Of a stretch of DNA of 64,000 bases, positions 9,230-18,520 are shown in pieces; position 1 is the first letter of the stretch, and each line of letters begins with the position of its first letter. This DNA comes from an uncultured Coriobacteriaceae bacterium (GTDB taxonomy: Bacteria > Actinomycetota > Coriobacteriia > Coriobacteriales > Atopobiaceae). The notes beneath the pieces were generated by a model. It saw only the letters and a list, made by a program, of their open reading frames with translations, made no database searches and was not told the DNA's origin. The DNA lies in assembly GCA_902786015.1 (NCBI GenBank), contig CADAAU010000012.1:109154-173153 (forward strand). Direction: 5' to 3'. The translations under genes were made by a program, and so were the position numbers.

Positions 9230-10622
9230 ATAAGAGTGCGTCTAGGATGTCATTCGGGCTGGGTACCGACACCTTCACGCGCGCACCACGCCGCTCCAAC
9301 TCCTCCACAATGGATGCTCTCTCGGTACCATCGAGCGTCACCTGGTCAAAGTTGAACATGACCTCTGGAAGCACGACTACCGCACGTTCAAGTTCATGCG
9401 GAAGCTGTCCCAAAAGGTCCTCAGCAACGATGAGCCCCGTAACGTCAACGTCCCCACCATAGTAGTCGTTTCGTATAGCAAAGGGTCTCATGGGCACCCC
9501 CCACGCATCGCAAAGCTCCTCCATGACCCCTTTTGCTGCCTCGCCGCAAACCAAAAGAACGTTTTCGTTTCGTGCAATCAGTTCTGTTTTCAAAAGACTA
9601 ACATCGTCACCACGTGTATGACTCACAAGCTCTATCTCGTCCAAGAAGCTCCTCAGCATCCCAATGCCGTCATAGAACTGCGGGTATCCGTCATACGTCT
9701 CGGCCTCGGGTATGGGTAGGTGCGCGTCAAGGTAGAACTCGTCCGAAAGCTGAAATCGCGTAACCCCCAAGTCGCGTCGAGCCCGTTGCTGATAAGGTTC
9801 CAAGAGCCTCACCACAGCACGGCTCGCCTCCACATCCTCCGAGAACGATGAGGAGAAGCGCCTTGAATACTTGGTGTAGCCAAGCGGGACGATGGCGAGG
9901 GACGTGATTTGCGGTCTTTCTTCCACCCAATCAAGTGTCCGTCTGAGTTCCTCGCCATCGTTGATGCCCGCACAGAGAACGATTTGCCCATGGACCTCAA
10001 TGTTTGCAGCACACAGCCGTTCAAGTACCTCTATACCGCGCATTGCATGCCGTCCTATGAGTGGAATGCGCACCTCAGGGCTGACCGCATGAATCGAAAC
10101 GTTCATCGGCTCCATACGGCAACGGATTATTCGTTCGACCTCGTCATCGCTAAGATTTGTAAGCGTCACGAAGTTGCCTTGCAAAAACGATAACCTGTAG
10201 TCATCGTCTCGCAGCAGCAACGATGCACGTGCATCTGGCGGGAGCATGGCCATAAAGCAAAACTGGCACGCATTGACGCAGGTACGAATCCCATCAAAGA
10301 GCACATCCGAGAACTCCACGCCCCAGTCCTCGCCCGGCATTCGTTCGAGCGTACAGGCGTACTCCTCGCCATCCGCAGGATCGTAAACCGCAAGTTCAGC
10401 GACGTCGCCGTCCGCTTCCCATCGCCACGCGATGATGTCGGGCAGTTCCTGTCCGTTGACTGCGTCAATCCTCATGCCATACTCAAGGCCCGCTTCCCAA
10501 GCGGGGCTCCCGTCCTCAATGCGCTCAATCCATGCGCCCGTCGTGCGCTCACGCGTGCTCGCATAGTCGGCTCGGCGCCTGGCACGCAGGTCATCTGACA
10601 TGACATCGGGTTCTTTCGCCAT
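9228..10622 (-). CDS. DUF512 radical-SAM protein with N-terminal PDZ-like domain
   Basis: A 464-residue protein. Residues about 28-75 form a PDZ-like segment (IERIEDGSPAWEAGLEYGM). A Cys-rich motif CVNACQFC near 113-120 fits a radical-SAM iron-sulfur site (CxxxCxxC), and a GNFVTLTNL element follows it. The C-terminal half (about 250-460) matches the DUF512 layout seen next to der in Clostridia. The substrate and reaction are unknown. Here the gene follows ispH by 7 bases, while der lies 4 kb away beyond the GH3 gene. The start at 10622 has only a weak ribosome binding site; the ATG seven codons later is an alternative. Confidence 0.85.
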   Translation of the reverse strand: MAKEPDVMSDDLRARRRADYASTRERTTGAWIERIEDGSPAWEAGLEYGMRIDAVNGQELPDIIAWRWEADGDVAELAVYDPADGEEYACTLERMPGEDWGVEFSDVLFDGIRTCVNACQFCFMAMLPPDARASLLLRDDDYRLSFLQGNFVTLTNLSDDEVERIIRCRMEPMNVSIHAVSPEVRIPLIGRHAMRGIEVLERLCAANIEVHGQIVLCAGINDGEELRRTLDWVEERPQITSLAIVPLGYTKYSRRFSSSFSEDVEASRAVVRLLEPYQQRARRDLGVTRFQLSDEFYLDAHLPIPEAETYDGYPQFYDGIGMLRSFLDEIELVSHTRGDDVSLLKTELIARNENVLLVCGEAAKGVMEELCDAWGVPMRPFAIRNDYYGGDVDVTGLIVAEDLLGQLPHELERAVVVLPEVMFNFDQVTLDGTERASIVEELERRGARVKVSVPSPNDILDALL

Positions 10623-10629
10623 GTCGCGC

Positions 10630-11475
10630 CTAAGAACAGAGGGCCTCTACCCGTGCCCTGACTTCTTTGATCTGTGTCGCAGGTGTTGAGGCACCAGCAG
10701 TTATTCCCACGGCCTTAACGCCCTCGAACCACGAGCCATCCAGCTCGTCCGCGAGCTCCACATGATAGGTCCGCCCGCATTGAGCACGACAAACATCCGC
10801 AAGATGCCTCGTGTTTGCAGAGCTACGTCCGCCCACCACGACCATAACGTCAACTCGGGAGGCCAGGTCTGCGGCCGCCTCCTGACGCTCGCGCGTCGCG
10901 CTGCAAATGGTGTCGATTACCAGCAGCTCCTCGCAACGGCCAACGAGCTCACCGACGACAGACCGAAGCACCGAGCGCTCGAGCGTCGTCTGTGCCACCA
11001 GACCCACGCGACGCCCTATCCCAAGTGAGGCAACTTCTGCGGCAGACCCCACAACCCGTGCGTTGGATGCGTGACCACATATTCCCTCAACCTCGGGATG
11101 GCCCTTCTCGCCAACGACAAGGACCTCATACCCCTTCTTTTGGAGACGAGCCACCGCAACGTGGACCTTCTTTACATAGGGACACGTAGCGTCAACAGTG
11201 ATGAGGCCAGCTTCCTGTGCCCTGCGCTCAATCTGCGGCGTCACACCATGAGCCCTCATCACCAGCGTCGAACCTGCCTGCGCATCCTCTGGTTCCGTCA
11301 CGGGAGAGACTCCTTCGCAAGAAAGAGCCTCCACTACCTGAGGATTGTGGATGAGTGGCCCCAAAGTATGCACGGGACCCTTGGCTTCGCATGCGGTGCG
11401 CCGCACAAGCTCGAGCGCACGCTCGACGCCGAAGCATGCGCCCGCCTTGTCTGCGACTGTGATCGTTGCGGCCAT
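10630..11475 (-). CDS. ispH: 4-hydroxy-3-methylbut-2-enyl diphosphate reductase
   Basis: A 281-residue [4Fe-4S] enzyme making IPP and DMAPP in the last step of the MEP pathway. The three cluster cysteines are in KAGACFGVERAL (near 14), DATCPYVKKVH (near 97) and DTICSATRERQ (near 190). Other family marks are HTLGPLIHNPQVV, RAHGV, GHPEVEG and the late GITAGASTP. The start lies five bases after the cmk-plsC stop, with a poor Shine-Dalgarno, which suggests translational coupling. ispG and dxr of the same pathway are at 32-36 kb. Confidence 0.97.
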   Translation of the reverse strand: MAATITVADKAGACFGVERALELVRRTACEAKGPVHTLGPLIHNPQVVEALSCEGVSPVTEPEDAQAGSTLVMRAHGVTPQIERRAQEAGLITVDATCPYVKKVHVAVARLQKKGYEVLVVGEKGHPEVEGICGHASNARVVGSAAEVASLGIGRRVGLVAQTTLERSVLRSVVGELVGRCEELLVIDTICSATRERQEAAADLASRVDVMVVVGGRSSANTRHLADVCRAQCGRTYHVELADELDGSWFEGVKAVGITAGASTPATQIKEVRARVEALCS

Positions 11476-11480
11476 AATCG

Positions 11481-12989
11481 CTACATCTTTCCGGGATGAG
11501 CGGCGCGCAGGGCATCCCGCAGCGCATACACTCGTTCCATGGCACGCTTTTCCATGGCCTTCGCCTGCTTCTTGCGGCCCTTTTCCGCTATTTGGTCAAA
11601 CGTGATGGACTCTCCCACGCCCAACCACACACGTCCGGGGCGCAGGGGCTTGTTGCCGCCAGGAGCACCGTCACGCGCGCCGACAATGGCTACCGGTAGC
11701 ACGGGCGCCTTCGCAAGCTGTGCCATGAGGGCAAATCCTGCATGAATCTCGACTTCCTGGTCATCGCTGTACACACGCGTGCCTTCGGGGAAGATGAGTA
11801 CGTCCTCTCCCCTCTGCAACGCACGCTGCGCACGTCGCACGGCCTTGACGTCTGCGGTACCGCGCTCGACGGGAATGCCACCGATGCGCGCAAAGAACCA
11901 GTTGACGATTTTGTGGCCATCGAACTCGCTCTTGTAGATGGGACGCATCCTGCGACCATGGGTCCACTCGGTAACCATAATGACCACCGGATCGAGCATC
12001 GAGACGTGGTTCATCACCACGACCTGACCGCCCTCAGCCTTCCACAGTGTTTTGCCGTTTTCGACTTTCCACGGCCAGAGCACTTTGCTTATGCCGGCGC
12101 ACACCAAGATTGCCGCACCGAGCAGTGCACGCGAGGTAACGGGGAACTCGCGAACGGGATGCTCGTAATACTCTTCGGGCTCGTGGCGGGCAAACAACCT
12201 CATCGGGCCGGTCCTCTTGTCGTCGTTCTTTTTCTTTGCCGTGGTGGATTTTGGCTTTGCCACGGGCACCGCACTCTCTTGCTTTGCAGGCTCGTTTTGC
12301 ACAGGAGGCTCAGCCTGAACACCCCCGGCCGCACGCGCCTTTTCCACGAGCGCCACGACGGCCTCGACCTCTTGCTCCACCGTCATGTTTGAGGAGTCAA
12401 GATGATGAGCGTCCTCGGCTGCCACCAAGGGAGCGGCTTCACGCGTGGAGTCAATCTCGTCGCGCTTCTTTAGAGCGTCCAGTATCTCTTGCTCCCGAGC
12501 AGGATCGTCAATGCTGCTTTGTTGGGCACGACGATGGGCGCGAGCCGACATGTCAGCCGTCAAAAAGACCTTTACCTCTGCATCCGGGAACACGACCGTC
12601 CCGATGTCGCGGCCCTCCGCCACCACGTTGCCGGCAGAGCCAATTCTGCGTTGCTCCTCGACCATGGCCTCGCGTACCGCAGGTATTGCCGAGACAGTCG
12701 GTACAGCCGCGTCAACTTGGGGCGTGCGAATGGCGGCGGTCACATCCTCGCCGTCAAGAAGAACCCGTTGGGTCTTGTCGTCTTGCGACATGAACTCGAT
12801 GCGCACCTCTCGTGCAACTTGCGCAACCGCATCGTTGTCCTCGAGGTCGACGCCCTTTTGCAGGCACGCGAGCGTCACGGAACGATACATTGCCCCCGTG
12901 TCGAGCAGCGTCAAGTTCAGACGCTGAGCCAATGCATGCGCCAAGGTTGACTTGCCCGAACCGGCCGGCCCGTCTATTGCGATTCTCAT
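11481..12989 (-). CDS. Fusion of cytidylate kinase and 1-acylglycerol-3-phosphate acyltransferase
   Basis: A 502-residue protein with two enzyme domains. Residues 1 to about 220 are CMP kinase, starting MRIAIDGPAGSGKST (P-loop) with LLDTGAMYR and VAEGRDIGTVVFPDA. A Pro/Glu/Lys-rich linker covers about 220-280. The rest is a PlsC-type acyltransferase with the NHVSMLD motif (HxxxxD), IPVERG and FPEGTR. The ATG at 12989 was chosen over the in-frame ATG at 13049 because it gives the canonical Cmk start and an AAAGGG site. Cmk phosphorylates CMP; the second domain should make phosphatidic acid. The order scpB-rluB-cmk-plsC-ispH suggests two adjacent genes were joined. Confidence 0.92.
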   Translation of the reverse strand: MRIAIDGPAGSGKSTLAHALAQRLNLTLLDTGAMYRSVTLACLQKGVDLEDNDAVAQVAREVRIEFMSQDDKTQRVLLDGEDVTAAIRTPQVDAAVPTVSAIPAVREAMVEEQRRIGSAGNVVAEGRDIGTVVFPDAEVKVFLTADMSARAHRRAQQSSIDDPAREQEILDALKKRDEIDSTREAAPLVAAEDAHHLDSSNMTVEQEVEAVVALVEKARAAGGVQAEPPVQNEPAKQESAVPVAKPKSTTAKKKNDDKRTGPMRLFARHEPEEYYEHPVREFPVTSRALLGAAILVCAGISKVLWPWKVENGKTLWKAEGGQVVVMNHVSMLDPVVIMVTEWTHGRRMRPIYKSEFDGHKIVNWFFARIGGIPVERGTADVKAVRRAQRALQRGEDVLIFPEGTRVYSDDQEVEIHAGFALMAQLAKAPVLPVAIVGARDGAPGGNKPLRPGRVWLGVGESITFDQIAEKGRKKQAKAMEKRAMERVYALRDALRAAHPGKM

Positions 12990-13020
12990 AATAACCCTTT
13001 CGTTTTCAGACACTGCAACG

Positions 13021-13785
13021 TCATTCCTTCCACGCCGCAGCCTCCTCAATGTTGCGCACCTCGTCTTCGTCCAAAAGACGCCATGACCCCGCCTTGCAGT
13101 CTCGAAGCGTCAATGGTCCAAACGAGTCGCGGTGCAGTCGTAATACCTTATGCCCAATCGCCGCGAGCATACGCTTGACTTGATGTTTTCTGCCCTCATG
13201 CAACGTAATACCCACAACACTGGTGTCGCCACCCGATTCGCCAGGACCAATCACCTCTACCTGTGCCGGAGCCGCCGGACCATCATCGAGCATGATGCCC
13301 CGTCGCAACCGCTGTAGCTCACGCTCTGTGGGCGTCCCGTCAACCAATGCAACATAATGCTTGTTTACGTGGCGAGACGGATGTAACAGGCGTTGGGCAA
13401 CATCGCCGTTTGTGGTAAACAACAAGAGGCCGGTGGTGTCTTGGTCGAGTCTGCCCACGGGAAACAGGCCGGGGTATCGTCTCGTGGGAACGAGACTTGC
13501 CACACAAGGCCTTCCGTAAGGATCGCTCATGGTCGTCAGGTAACCATCTGGCTTGTTGAGCATCAGATAGCATGGTTTTTGGTTGAGGCGCACCACCGAA
13601 CCATCCACCGTCACGACGTCTTTTTGTGGGTCGACCTTGCTGCCCATCTCGCGCACGACCTCGCCGTTCACCCGCACGCGGCCTGCCGTCATGAGCGCCT
13701 CGGAACCCCTGCGGCTCGCCACCCCCGCGCGTGCCAAGAAACGCTGCACGCGCATAGGCACCAGGCGTTCGTCACTCCCCTGCAT
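13021..13785 (-). CDS. rluB: 23S rRNA pseudouridine synthase B-type
   Basis: A 254-residue RsuA/RluB-family pseudouridine synthase. An S4 RNA-binding domain opens the protein (MRVQRFLARAGVASRRGSE), followed by the catalytic region with GRLDQDTTGLLLFT near 115, where Asp is the nucleophile, and the C-terminal HEGRKHQVKRM. The ATG at 13785 has AGAGGG nine bases upstream and overlaps the scpB end by 14 bases; an ATG at 13755 is a weaker alternative. The scpA-scpB-rluB order is strongly conserved in Gram-positive bacteria. The exact 23S position modified cannot be read from sequence. Confidence 0.93.
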   Translation of the reverse strand: MQGSDERLVPMRVQRFLARAGVASRRGSEALMTAGRVRVNGEVVREMGSKVDPQKDVVTVDGSVVRLNQKPCYLMLNKPDGYLTTMSDPYGRPCVASLVPTRRYPGLFPVGRLDQDTTGLLLFTTNGDVAQRLLHPSRHVNKHYVALVDGTPTERELQRLRRGIMLDDGPAAPAQVEVIGPGESGGDTSVVGITLHEGRKHQVKRMLAAIGHKVLRLHRDSFGPLTLRDCKAGSWRLLDEDEVRNIEEAAAWKE

Positions 13786-14452
13786 CCGAGGCCCTCTTTG
13801 CATCCTCGAGCGCTTCCTCCATGAGTTCGCGCTCTTCGTCCAAATCCTCGGCAACCTCCTCGAGCGGTATGGACTCCGACCCACCCGACAACCTCTCGCG
13901 AATGAACTCACGCGATTGCTCGTCTGGCGCAAAGTCCTCAAGAGGAGGAAGGTCCTTGAGCGAACGCAGCCCAAAGGTCTCCAAGAATCGCGTCGTCGTG
14001 CCAAACAGTTGCGCCTGCCGCGCGTCTTTGCCCGCCTCGCGCACCAGGCCCTTTTCTTTGAGCGAGGCGATGACCCCATCGGAACTCACGCCTCGAACCG
14101 CACGCACGCCCTCGCGGCTAACCGGCTGATGGTATGCGATCACGGCCAGCGTCTCCAAAGCGGCCTGAGAGAGCCGACGCCGGTCCCAAGAGAGCACGTA
14201 CGCTTCCACCGCATCGTGGTACGCCGGGTGCGTGAACAGGCGCCATCCGCCCGCAACCTCTCGAAGCTGAATGCCGCGATTCGCATCGGCATACGAGGAC
14301 GAGAGCTCAGTAAGCGCCTCGACGACCTCTTCTGGACTCGCACCCGCGGCTTGGGCCAGGTCCTTTGCAGGTACCGCATCGCTCGAAACGAGCAGCAGCG
14401 ACTCCAAAAGACTCATAAGTGAACCCTGATCGATATGTTGTATCTCTCGCAT
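13772..14452 (-). CDS. scpB: Segregation and condensation protein B
   Basis: A 226-residue kleisin-associated subunit that dimerises through paired winged helices and joins ScpA and Smc to compact the chromosome. Visible landmarks are SLLESLLLVSSDAVPAKDLAQA, GWRLFTHPAYHDAV, LSQAALETLAVIAYHQPVS and LFGTTTRFLETFGL. The C-terminus is acidic. The ATG overlaps the scpA stop (TGATG), with GGAG six bases upstream; a second in-frame ATG twelve codons later is also possible. Coupling to scpA should keep subunit amounts balanced. Confidence 0.96.
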   Translation of the reverse strand: MREIQHIDQGSLMSLLESLLLVSSDAVPAKDLAQAAGASPEEVVEALTELSSSYADANRGIQLREVAGGWRLFTHPAYHDAVEAYVLSWDRRRLSQAALETLAVIAYHQPVSREGVRAVRGVSSDGVIASLKEKGLVREAGKDARQAQLFGTTTRFLETFGLRSLKDLPPLEDFAPDEQSREFIRERLSGGSESIPLEEVAEDLDEERELMEEALEDAKRASDAGE

Positions 14453-15261
14453 CAGTACTCCTCCTCGCCCACGCTCGTAAGCGGGTCCTCATCGAGCTCG
14501 AAGGCGGGGGCACCCTCCACACGCACGATGTCGATTTCTCCAAAGACTTCCGACTGCCGCACGGTGATGGAACCTCGTTTAAAGAGCTCGAGCATGGCCA
14601 AGAACGTGACGACCACCATCTCGGGCGAATGGTCCTCTCCCAAAAGCTCGCTGAAAGATACCGCCCCACGTGTTCGCGTTATGCGATCAACGGCGGCCAC
14701 CGTGAGGGCTACCGGCGCTCGGCGCGGAGCCACATGCTCGGCATCAAGAAGGAAGCTTTCGCGACGAGCAGTGATATCGGCACATATTACCGCAAGGCTC
14801 CTCAGCGTTACGCCCTCCAGGAAGTTGGGCATAAGGTCCAAGAACTCCGGATCGGGTCCTGCCGTGCGCGGCATCATCAAAGACTCGGCTTCCATGCGAC
14901 TCGCGAGGGCAGCTCCGGCGTTTCTGAACTGCTTGTACGCAATGAGCCTCTCGACAAGTGCCTCGCGTGCTTCGTCGGGCGAAAGATTTGCGAGATCGTC
15001 CTCTTCGGGATCGATCACGCGCCTTTGTGGCTCGCTGGGTACGAGCGATGCCGCTTTCATGTCCAAAAGCGTCGACGCCACGAGCACGAAGTCGCTTGCC
15101 ACGTCGAGGTCCATCTCGCCCATGCGACGGACCTCTTCCAAATACTGGTCTGCAACCTCCGCGATGGAGATGGATCCAATGGCGACCTTCTGGCGGCTTA
15201 CGAGCGTCAGCAGCAGGTCGAACGGACCCGTGAAGGCCTGTGTACGAACTCGGTACGACAC
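14452..15261 (-). CDS. scpA: Segregation and condensation protein A
   Basis: A 269-residue kleisin subunit of the Smc-ScpAB complex. The N-terminal signature FTGPFDLLLTLVSRQKV, the EFLVVAS-like segment DFVLVASTLLDMKAASLVP, and the C-terminal winged-helix region (VVTFLAMLELFKRGSITVRQSEVFGEI) are all present. The start is a GTG at 15261, one base after the stop of the upstream protease gene. The C-terminus ends in an acidic tail. It lies in the long coupled run from the ABC-F gene to DUF512. Confidence 0.96.
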   Translation of the reverse strand: MSYRVRTQAFTGPFDLLLTLVSRQKVAIGSISIAEVADQYLEEVRRMGEMDLDVASDFVLVASTLLDMKAASLVPSEPQRRVIDPEEDDLANLSPDEAREALVERLIAYKQFRNAGAALASRMEAESLMMPRTAGPDPEFLDLMPNFLEGVTLRSLAVICADITARRESFLLDAEHVAPRRAPVALTVAAVDRITRTRGAVSFSELLGEDHSPEMVVVTFLAMLELFKRGSITVRQSEVFGEIDIVRVEGAPAFELDEDPLTSVGEEEY

Positions 15262-15262
15262 G

Positions 15263-15940
15263 TTAGTAGCCCAAGAACAGATCTGCGAGAGGCCCAGCAG
15301 TCACATCGAGGTACATGCTGATGGGATTGAAGTGGAACACCATGGGAATCAGGAACATGATGGCCAGAAGCACCGGCATTGCGTTGCGCTGCACGATGTA
15401 GTACCAGTCCCGGGCCTTACCGCGCAGGAGCGGGCTGATGATGGTCGAGCCGTCGAGCGGGGGCAACGGTATGAGGTTAAAGAACATGAGCACAAGGTTT
15501 ATGGTGACATAGGTCGCGAGCAGCTGAAGCACGACGATGATGGTCTCGTTTGCCACAGACGCCTGCGCCATCGACATGACAATCCTAAACGCTATGGCGC
15601 CGATTCCCGCCTGAACCAAGTTGCAAAAAGGGCCGGCCAACGCCACGAGCACCTCGTCACGAACGGGCTTGCGGAGCCTGTTTGGGTTATAGGGAACGGG
15701 CTTCGCAAATGCAAAGACCGGACCCCCGACCAGTGCCATGAGCAGCGGCAAAACAAACGAGCCGACGAGGTCCAGATGCGCCAAAGGGTTGAGCGTCAGG
15801 CGGCCCTGCTCCTTTGCCGTCGGATCTCCCAATGCGTTGGCCGTCGCCGCATGCGCCACCTCATGGAAGACCGTGGCCACCATAACAAGAGCCACCTGCA
15901 CGGTAATGGCAATCAGTTGATTCGCGTTCATCAAACCCAT
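15263..15940 (-). CDS. Site-2 protease family (M50) membrane metalloprotease
   Basis: A 225-residue multi-pass membrane protein of the YwhC/SREBP S2P-like group. The zinc site HEVAHA is near residue 25, and the second metal-ligand motif is near 165 in NLIPLPPLDGS. Five or six hydrophobic segments are visible. It lacks a PDZ domain, unlike the second M50 enzyme at 33753-35138. The ATG at 15940 has AGGAG six bases upstream, built into the previous gene's stop (TAGGAG). It is directly upstream of scpA, the typical place for this family in Gram-positives. Its substrate is unknown. Confidence 0.92.
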   Translation of the reverse strand: MGLMNANQLIAITVQVALVMVATVFHEVAHAATANALGDPTAKEQGRLTLNPLAHLDLVGSFVLPLLMALVGGPVFAFAKPVPYNPNRLRKPVRDEVLVALAGPFCNLVQAGIGAIAFRIVMSMAQASVANETIIVVLQLLATYVTINLVLMFFNLIPLPPLDGSTIISPLLRGKARDWYYIVQRNAMPVLLAIMFLIPMVFHFNPISMYLDVTAGPLADLFLGY

Positions 15941-15948
15941 GAATACTC

Positions 15949-16494
15949 CTACACCATTGCCGCCCGAATGCGGCACAGAATCCAGTCGACAACGAAGAGC
16001 AGCAGTGAGGCGATGCAGAGGTCGCATCGGAACACGCCGCCCAACGGTGTGTCGAGCGACAGTGCCCCGAACTCACGCCACGGTAGATACTGTGTCCCAA
16101 AGTCGAGCACATACGTCACTGCGTGATACACGTATGGAATTTGCACAGACTTAAGCATGACCAAGACGAACAGGACGATTGCAACAAGCCGAACGATCCA
16201 CGCCAGGAGCAGGAAGATACCCCTAAAGAGCTTCCAGATGCCGCCTCTCGTCTGTATAACCTCGTCATCAAAGTAGAAACTCGTTCCCGCGGACATTTCG
16301 CTTGCATATGCCCGTGGGGCTGCGTTGCCATACTGCAGCTCAATGTCTACCTCATCGCGGCTTCTTTGCGGACGGCGCGCGCGACGCGTCCGGTTGATCG
16401 GTTGTCCCTGTTGCTTGCTTTGGGTCGGCGATGGTACCGTGCGTCGCGGAGCGACGGTGGTCTTGTCGACGCTATCCTTAAAGTGCTTGGCCAT
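15949..16494 (-). CDS. Small membrane protein of unknown function
   Basis: I do not recognise the family. The 181-residue product has a basic, Pro/Gln-rich cytosolic N-terminus of about 85 residues. A hydrophobic segment follows (WKLFRGIFLLLAWIVRLVAI, about 87-115), and a second one lies near the C-terminus (CIASLLLFVVDWILC). Between the two is an amphipathic region. It resembles small YggT-like or Coriobacteria-specific membrane proteins only in overall shape. Its ATG overlaps the ABC-F stop (TGATG), and its own stop is inside the next gene's ribosome binding site, so it is locked into this operon. Confidence 0.8.
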   Translation of the reverse strand: MAKHFKDSVDKTTVAPRRTVPSPTQSKQQGQPINRTRRARRPQRSRDEVDIELQYGNAAPRAYASEMSAGTSFYFDDEVIQTRGGIWKLFRGIFLLLAWIVRLVAIVLFVLVMLKSVQIPYVYHAVTYVLDFGTQYLPWREFGALSLDTPLGGVFRCDLCIASLLLFVVDWILCRIRAAMV

Positions 16495-18473
16495 CAGACG
16501 CCCGCCTCCATTTTTTCGGTGAGCTCAAACCATTCCTCTTCGAGCAGGGGTATCTTCTTTGAAAGTGCCGTGTATTCACGCATGGCCTTGTCAAATGCCT
16601 CCGAATCGCCATAGAGCTCTTCGGTGGCCATGAGGTCCATGAGTTCCTGATATCGCTTTTGCGCCGGCGTGAGCGCAGCCTCGACCTCCATAAGACGACG
16701 TTTGGTAGCCCTGAGCGCACGACTCTGGGCGTTTCGGGCCTCAGCTTCGGCACGTCGTTGCTCCTTCGTCTTTACGTTTCGACCAATCGGTTTCTTTTGA
16801 GCGACTTCGGCCTTGTCCGCTCCTCCGACCGGGCGCGCAGACGTCTCCGTGGAGCCCTCCGCGAGTTCGGCGCGTTTATAGAGGTAATACTCGTAATCGC
16901 CCTCGTACACCGTTGCCTTGTGATCGCGCACGTCGACGACCTTGTTGCTGATGGCACGAACCAGGTGCTCGTCGTGGCTGATCAAGACTATGGTACCCGA
17001 AAAGTCTTTGAGTGCGCGCTCGAGCACGTCCACCGAATCGATGTCGAGATGGTTCGTAGGCTCGTCAAGAAGCAGCAAGGGGTCTGGTGCCACGAGCATC
17101 TTTGCCAATGCGAGTCGCGCTCTCTCGCCACCAGAAAGCACCGAAACCCGCTTTAGGACGTCGTCGCCGTGGAACAGAAACGCGCCCAAGAGCCTGCGCT
17201 CCTCTGCACTCGTCCATCCGGCGGCAACCGAATCCATCTCGCCGAGAACCGTATTTGTGGGGTTGAGCGCCTCGAGCTGGTGCTGAGCATAGTATGCGCT
17301 GCTCACGTCCTTGCCATACTCCACCTTGCCTCGGTCCGCGTCGAGCACACCCGCTATCAGTTTGAGCAACGTGGACTTGCCCGCCCCATTTGGTCCCACC
17401 AGCGCTATGTGGTCGCCGCGATAGAACGTCAGATCGAGTCCCTCGTACACGCGGTTGCTCCCAAAGCTCTTTGACACACGGCTCAGCTCCACCACCTTGT
17501 CTCCGGTGCGCGGAGGCTTCGGAAACGCAAAGTGCATGGTTTGGTGGGACTGGGGAAGCACGACGAGCTCGGAGCGTATCTTCTCGACCCTCCTCACTCG
17601 TTCTTGCACCTGCTTTGCCTTGGTCGGCTTGTAGCGAAAGCGCTCGATGAACGTCTCCATATGGGCGATGTCTCGCTCTTGTGCGGCGCGTTTTGCACGA
17701 AGCTGCTCCAGATTGTCCTCACGCTGACGCAGGTAGCTCGAGTACGTGCCCGTATAGGTGTACAGGCGCTTGTTTTCTAGAGAAGCAACGTGACTCACGC
17801 ATGCGTCCATAAACGAGCGGTCGTGACTTACGAGCAGAACGGCCCCATCGTAGGTCGACAGGAACTGTTCGAGCCACTGGACGCTCTCGAGGTCAAGATG
17901 GTTTGTCGGCTCGTCGAGCAGCAAAAGGTCGGGGTGACGTAACAGCAGCTTGGAAAGCGCGATTCGCATCTGCCACCCGCCCGAGAAGTCGACGGCGGGC
18001 TTGTTGAAATCCGCTATGGGAAATCCCAGCCCGGCAAGGATTGCCTTTGCACGCGAGTCGAGTTCGTAGCCGCCCAAACGCTCGAAGCGATCCTGGGCAC
18101 GGCCATAGCGCTCAAGAAGCCTCTCGAGCTCGGGTCCCTGCTCGGCCTCTGCTATCTGCTCCTCCATACGGCCGATCGAGCGTTCCAAGTCGCGAATCTC
18201 CGTGGCGGAGTCCACCACTTCCTGCAAGGCCGTCTTTCCACTCCTGAGCGTTGTCTCTTGCTCCAGGTATCCCAATGACGTGTCCTTGGCAAACGCCACG
18301 CTCCCCTCGTCTGTCGATTCCTCGCCCATGAGTATCCTCAGCAGCGTGGTCTTTCCCGCGCCATTCGGCCCGACCAAAGCCCAGCGTTCGCCGGCATTGA
18401 GTTGCAACGTCGCGCCCTCGTACAGGACGCGGCCACCAAAAGACTTTGTTATTTTGTCTGCAAGCGCAATCAA
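16494..18473 (-). CDS. ABC-F family ATP-binding protein
   Basis: A 659-residue soluble protein with two ABC ATPase domains and no transmembrane segment. Domain 1 has GPNGAGKTT near 36, FSGGWQMR and [12 protein letters not shown]; domain 2 has GPNGAGKST near 360, [11 protein letters not shown] and [12 protein letters not shown]. The linker between them (about 240-320) is charged and helical, like the P-site tRNA interaction motif, and a coiled coil ends the protein. This fits translation factors of the ABC-F class, which act at the ribosome E site. The start appears to be TTG at 18473, with GGAG eight bases upstream. Housekeeping and antibiotic-protection roles cannot be told apart. Confidence 0.93.
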   Translation of the reverse strand: MIALADKITKSFGGRVLYEGATLQLNAGERWALVGPNGAGKTTLLRILMGEESTDEGSVAFAKDTSLGYLEQETTLRSGKTALQEVVDSATEIRDLERSIGRMEEQIAEAEQGPELERLLERYGRAQDRFERLGGYELDSRAKAILAGLGFPIADFNKPAVDFSGGWQMRIALSKLLLRHPDLLLLDEPTNHLDLESVQWLEQFLSTYDGAVLLVSHDRSFMDACVSHVASLENKRLYTYTGTYSSYLRQREDNLEQLRAKRAAQERDIAHMETFIERFRYKPTKAKQVQERVRRVEKIRSELVVLPQSHQTMHFAFPKPPRTGDKVVELSRVSKSFGSNRVYEGLDLTFYRGDHIALVGPNGAGKSTLLKLIAGVLDADRGKVEYGKDVSSAYYAQHQLEALNPTNTVLGEMDSVAAGWTSAEERRLLGAFLFHGDDVLKRVSVLSGGERARLALAKMLVAPDPLLLLDEPTNHLDIDSVDVLERALKDFSGTIVLISHDEHLVRAISNKVVDVRDHKATVYEGDYEYYLYKRAELAEGSTETSARPVGGADKAEVAQKKPIGRNVKTKEQRRAEAEARNAQSRALRATKRRLMEVEAALTPAQKRYQELMDLMATEELYGDSEAFDKAMREYTALSKKIPLLEEEWFELTEKMEAGV

Positions 18474-18520
18474 GGAGTTACTCCGCCTCTGTACGAAATC
18501 GGGCTGCTATTATAGCGCAG

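Noticed and set aside
14435..16126. A 563-codon plus-strand frame over scpA and the M50 protease
   Set aside because: The minus-strand genes show family motifs and correct ribosome binding sites; the plus frame is Ser/Arg-rich shadow sequence.
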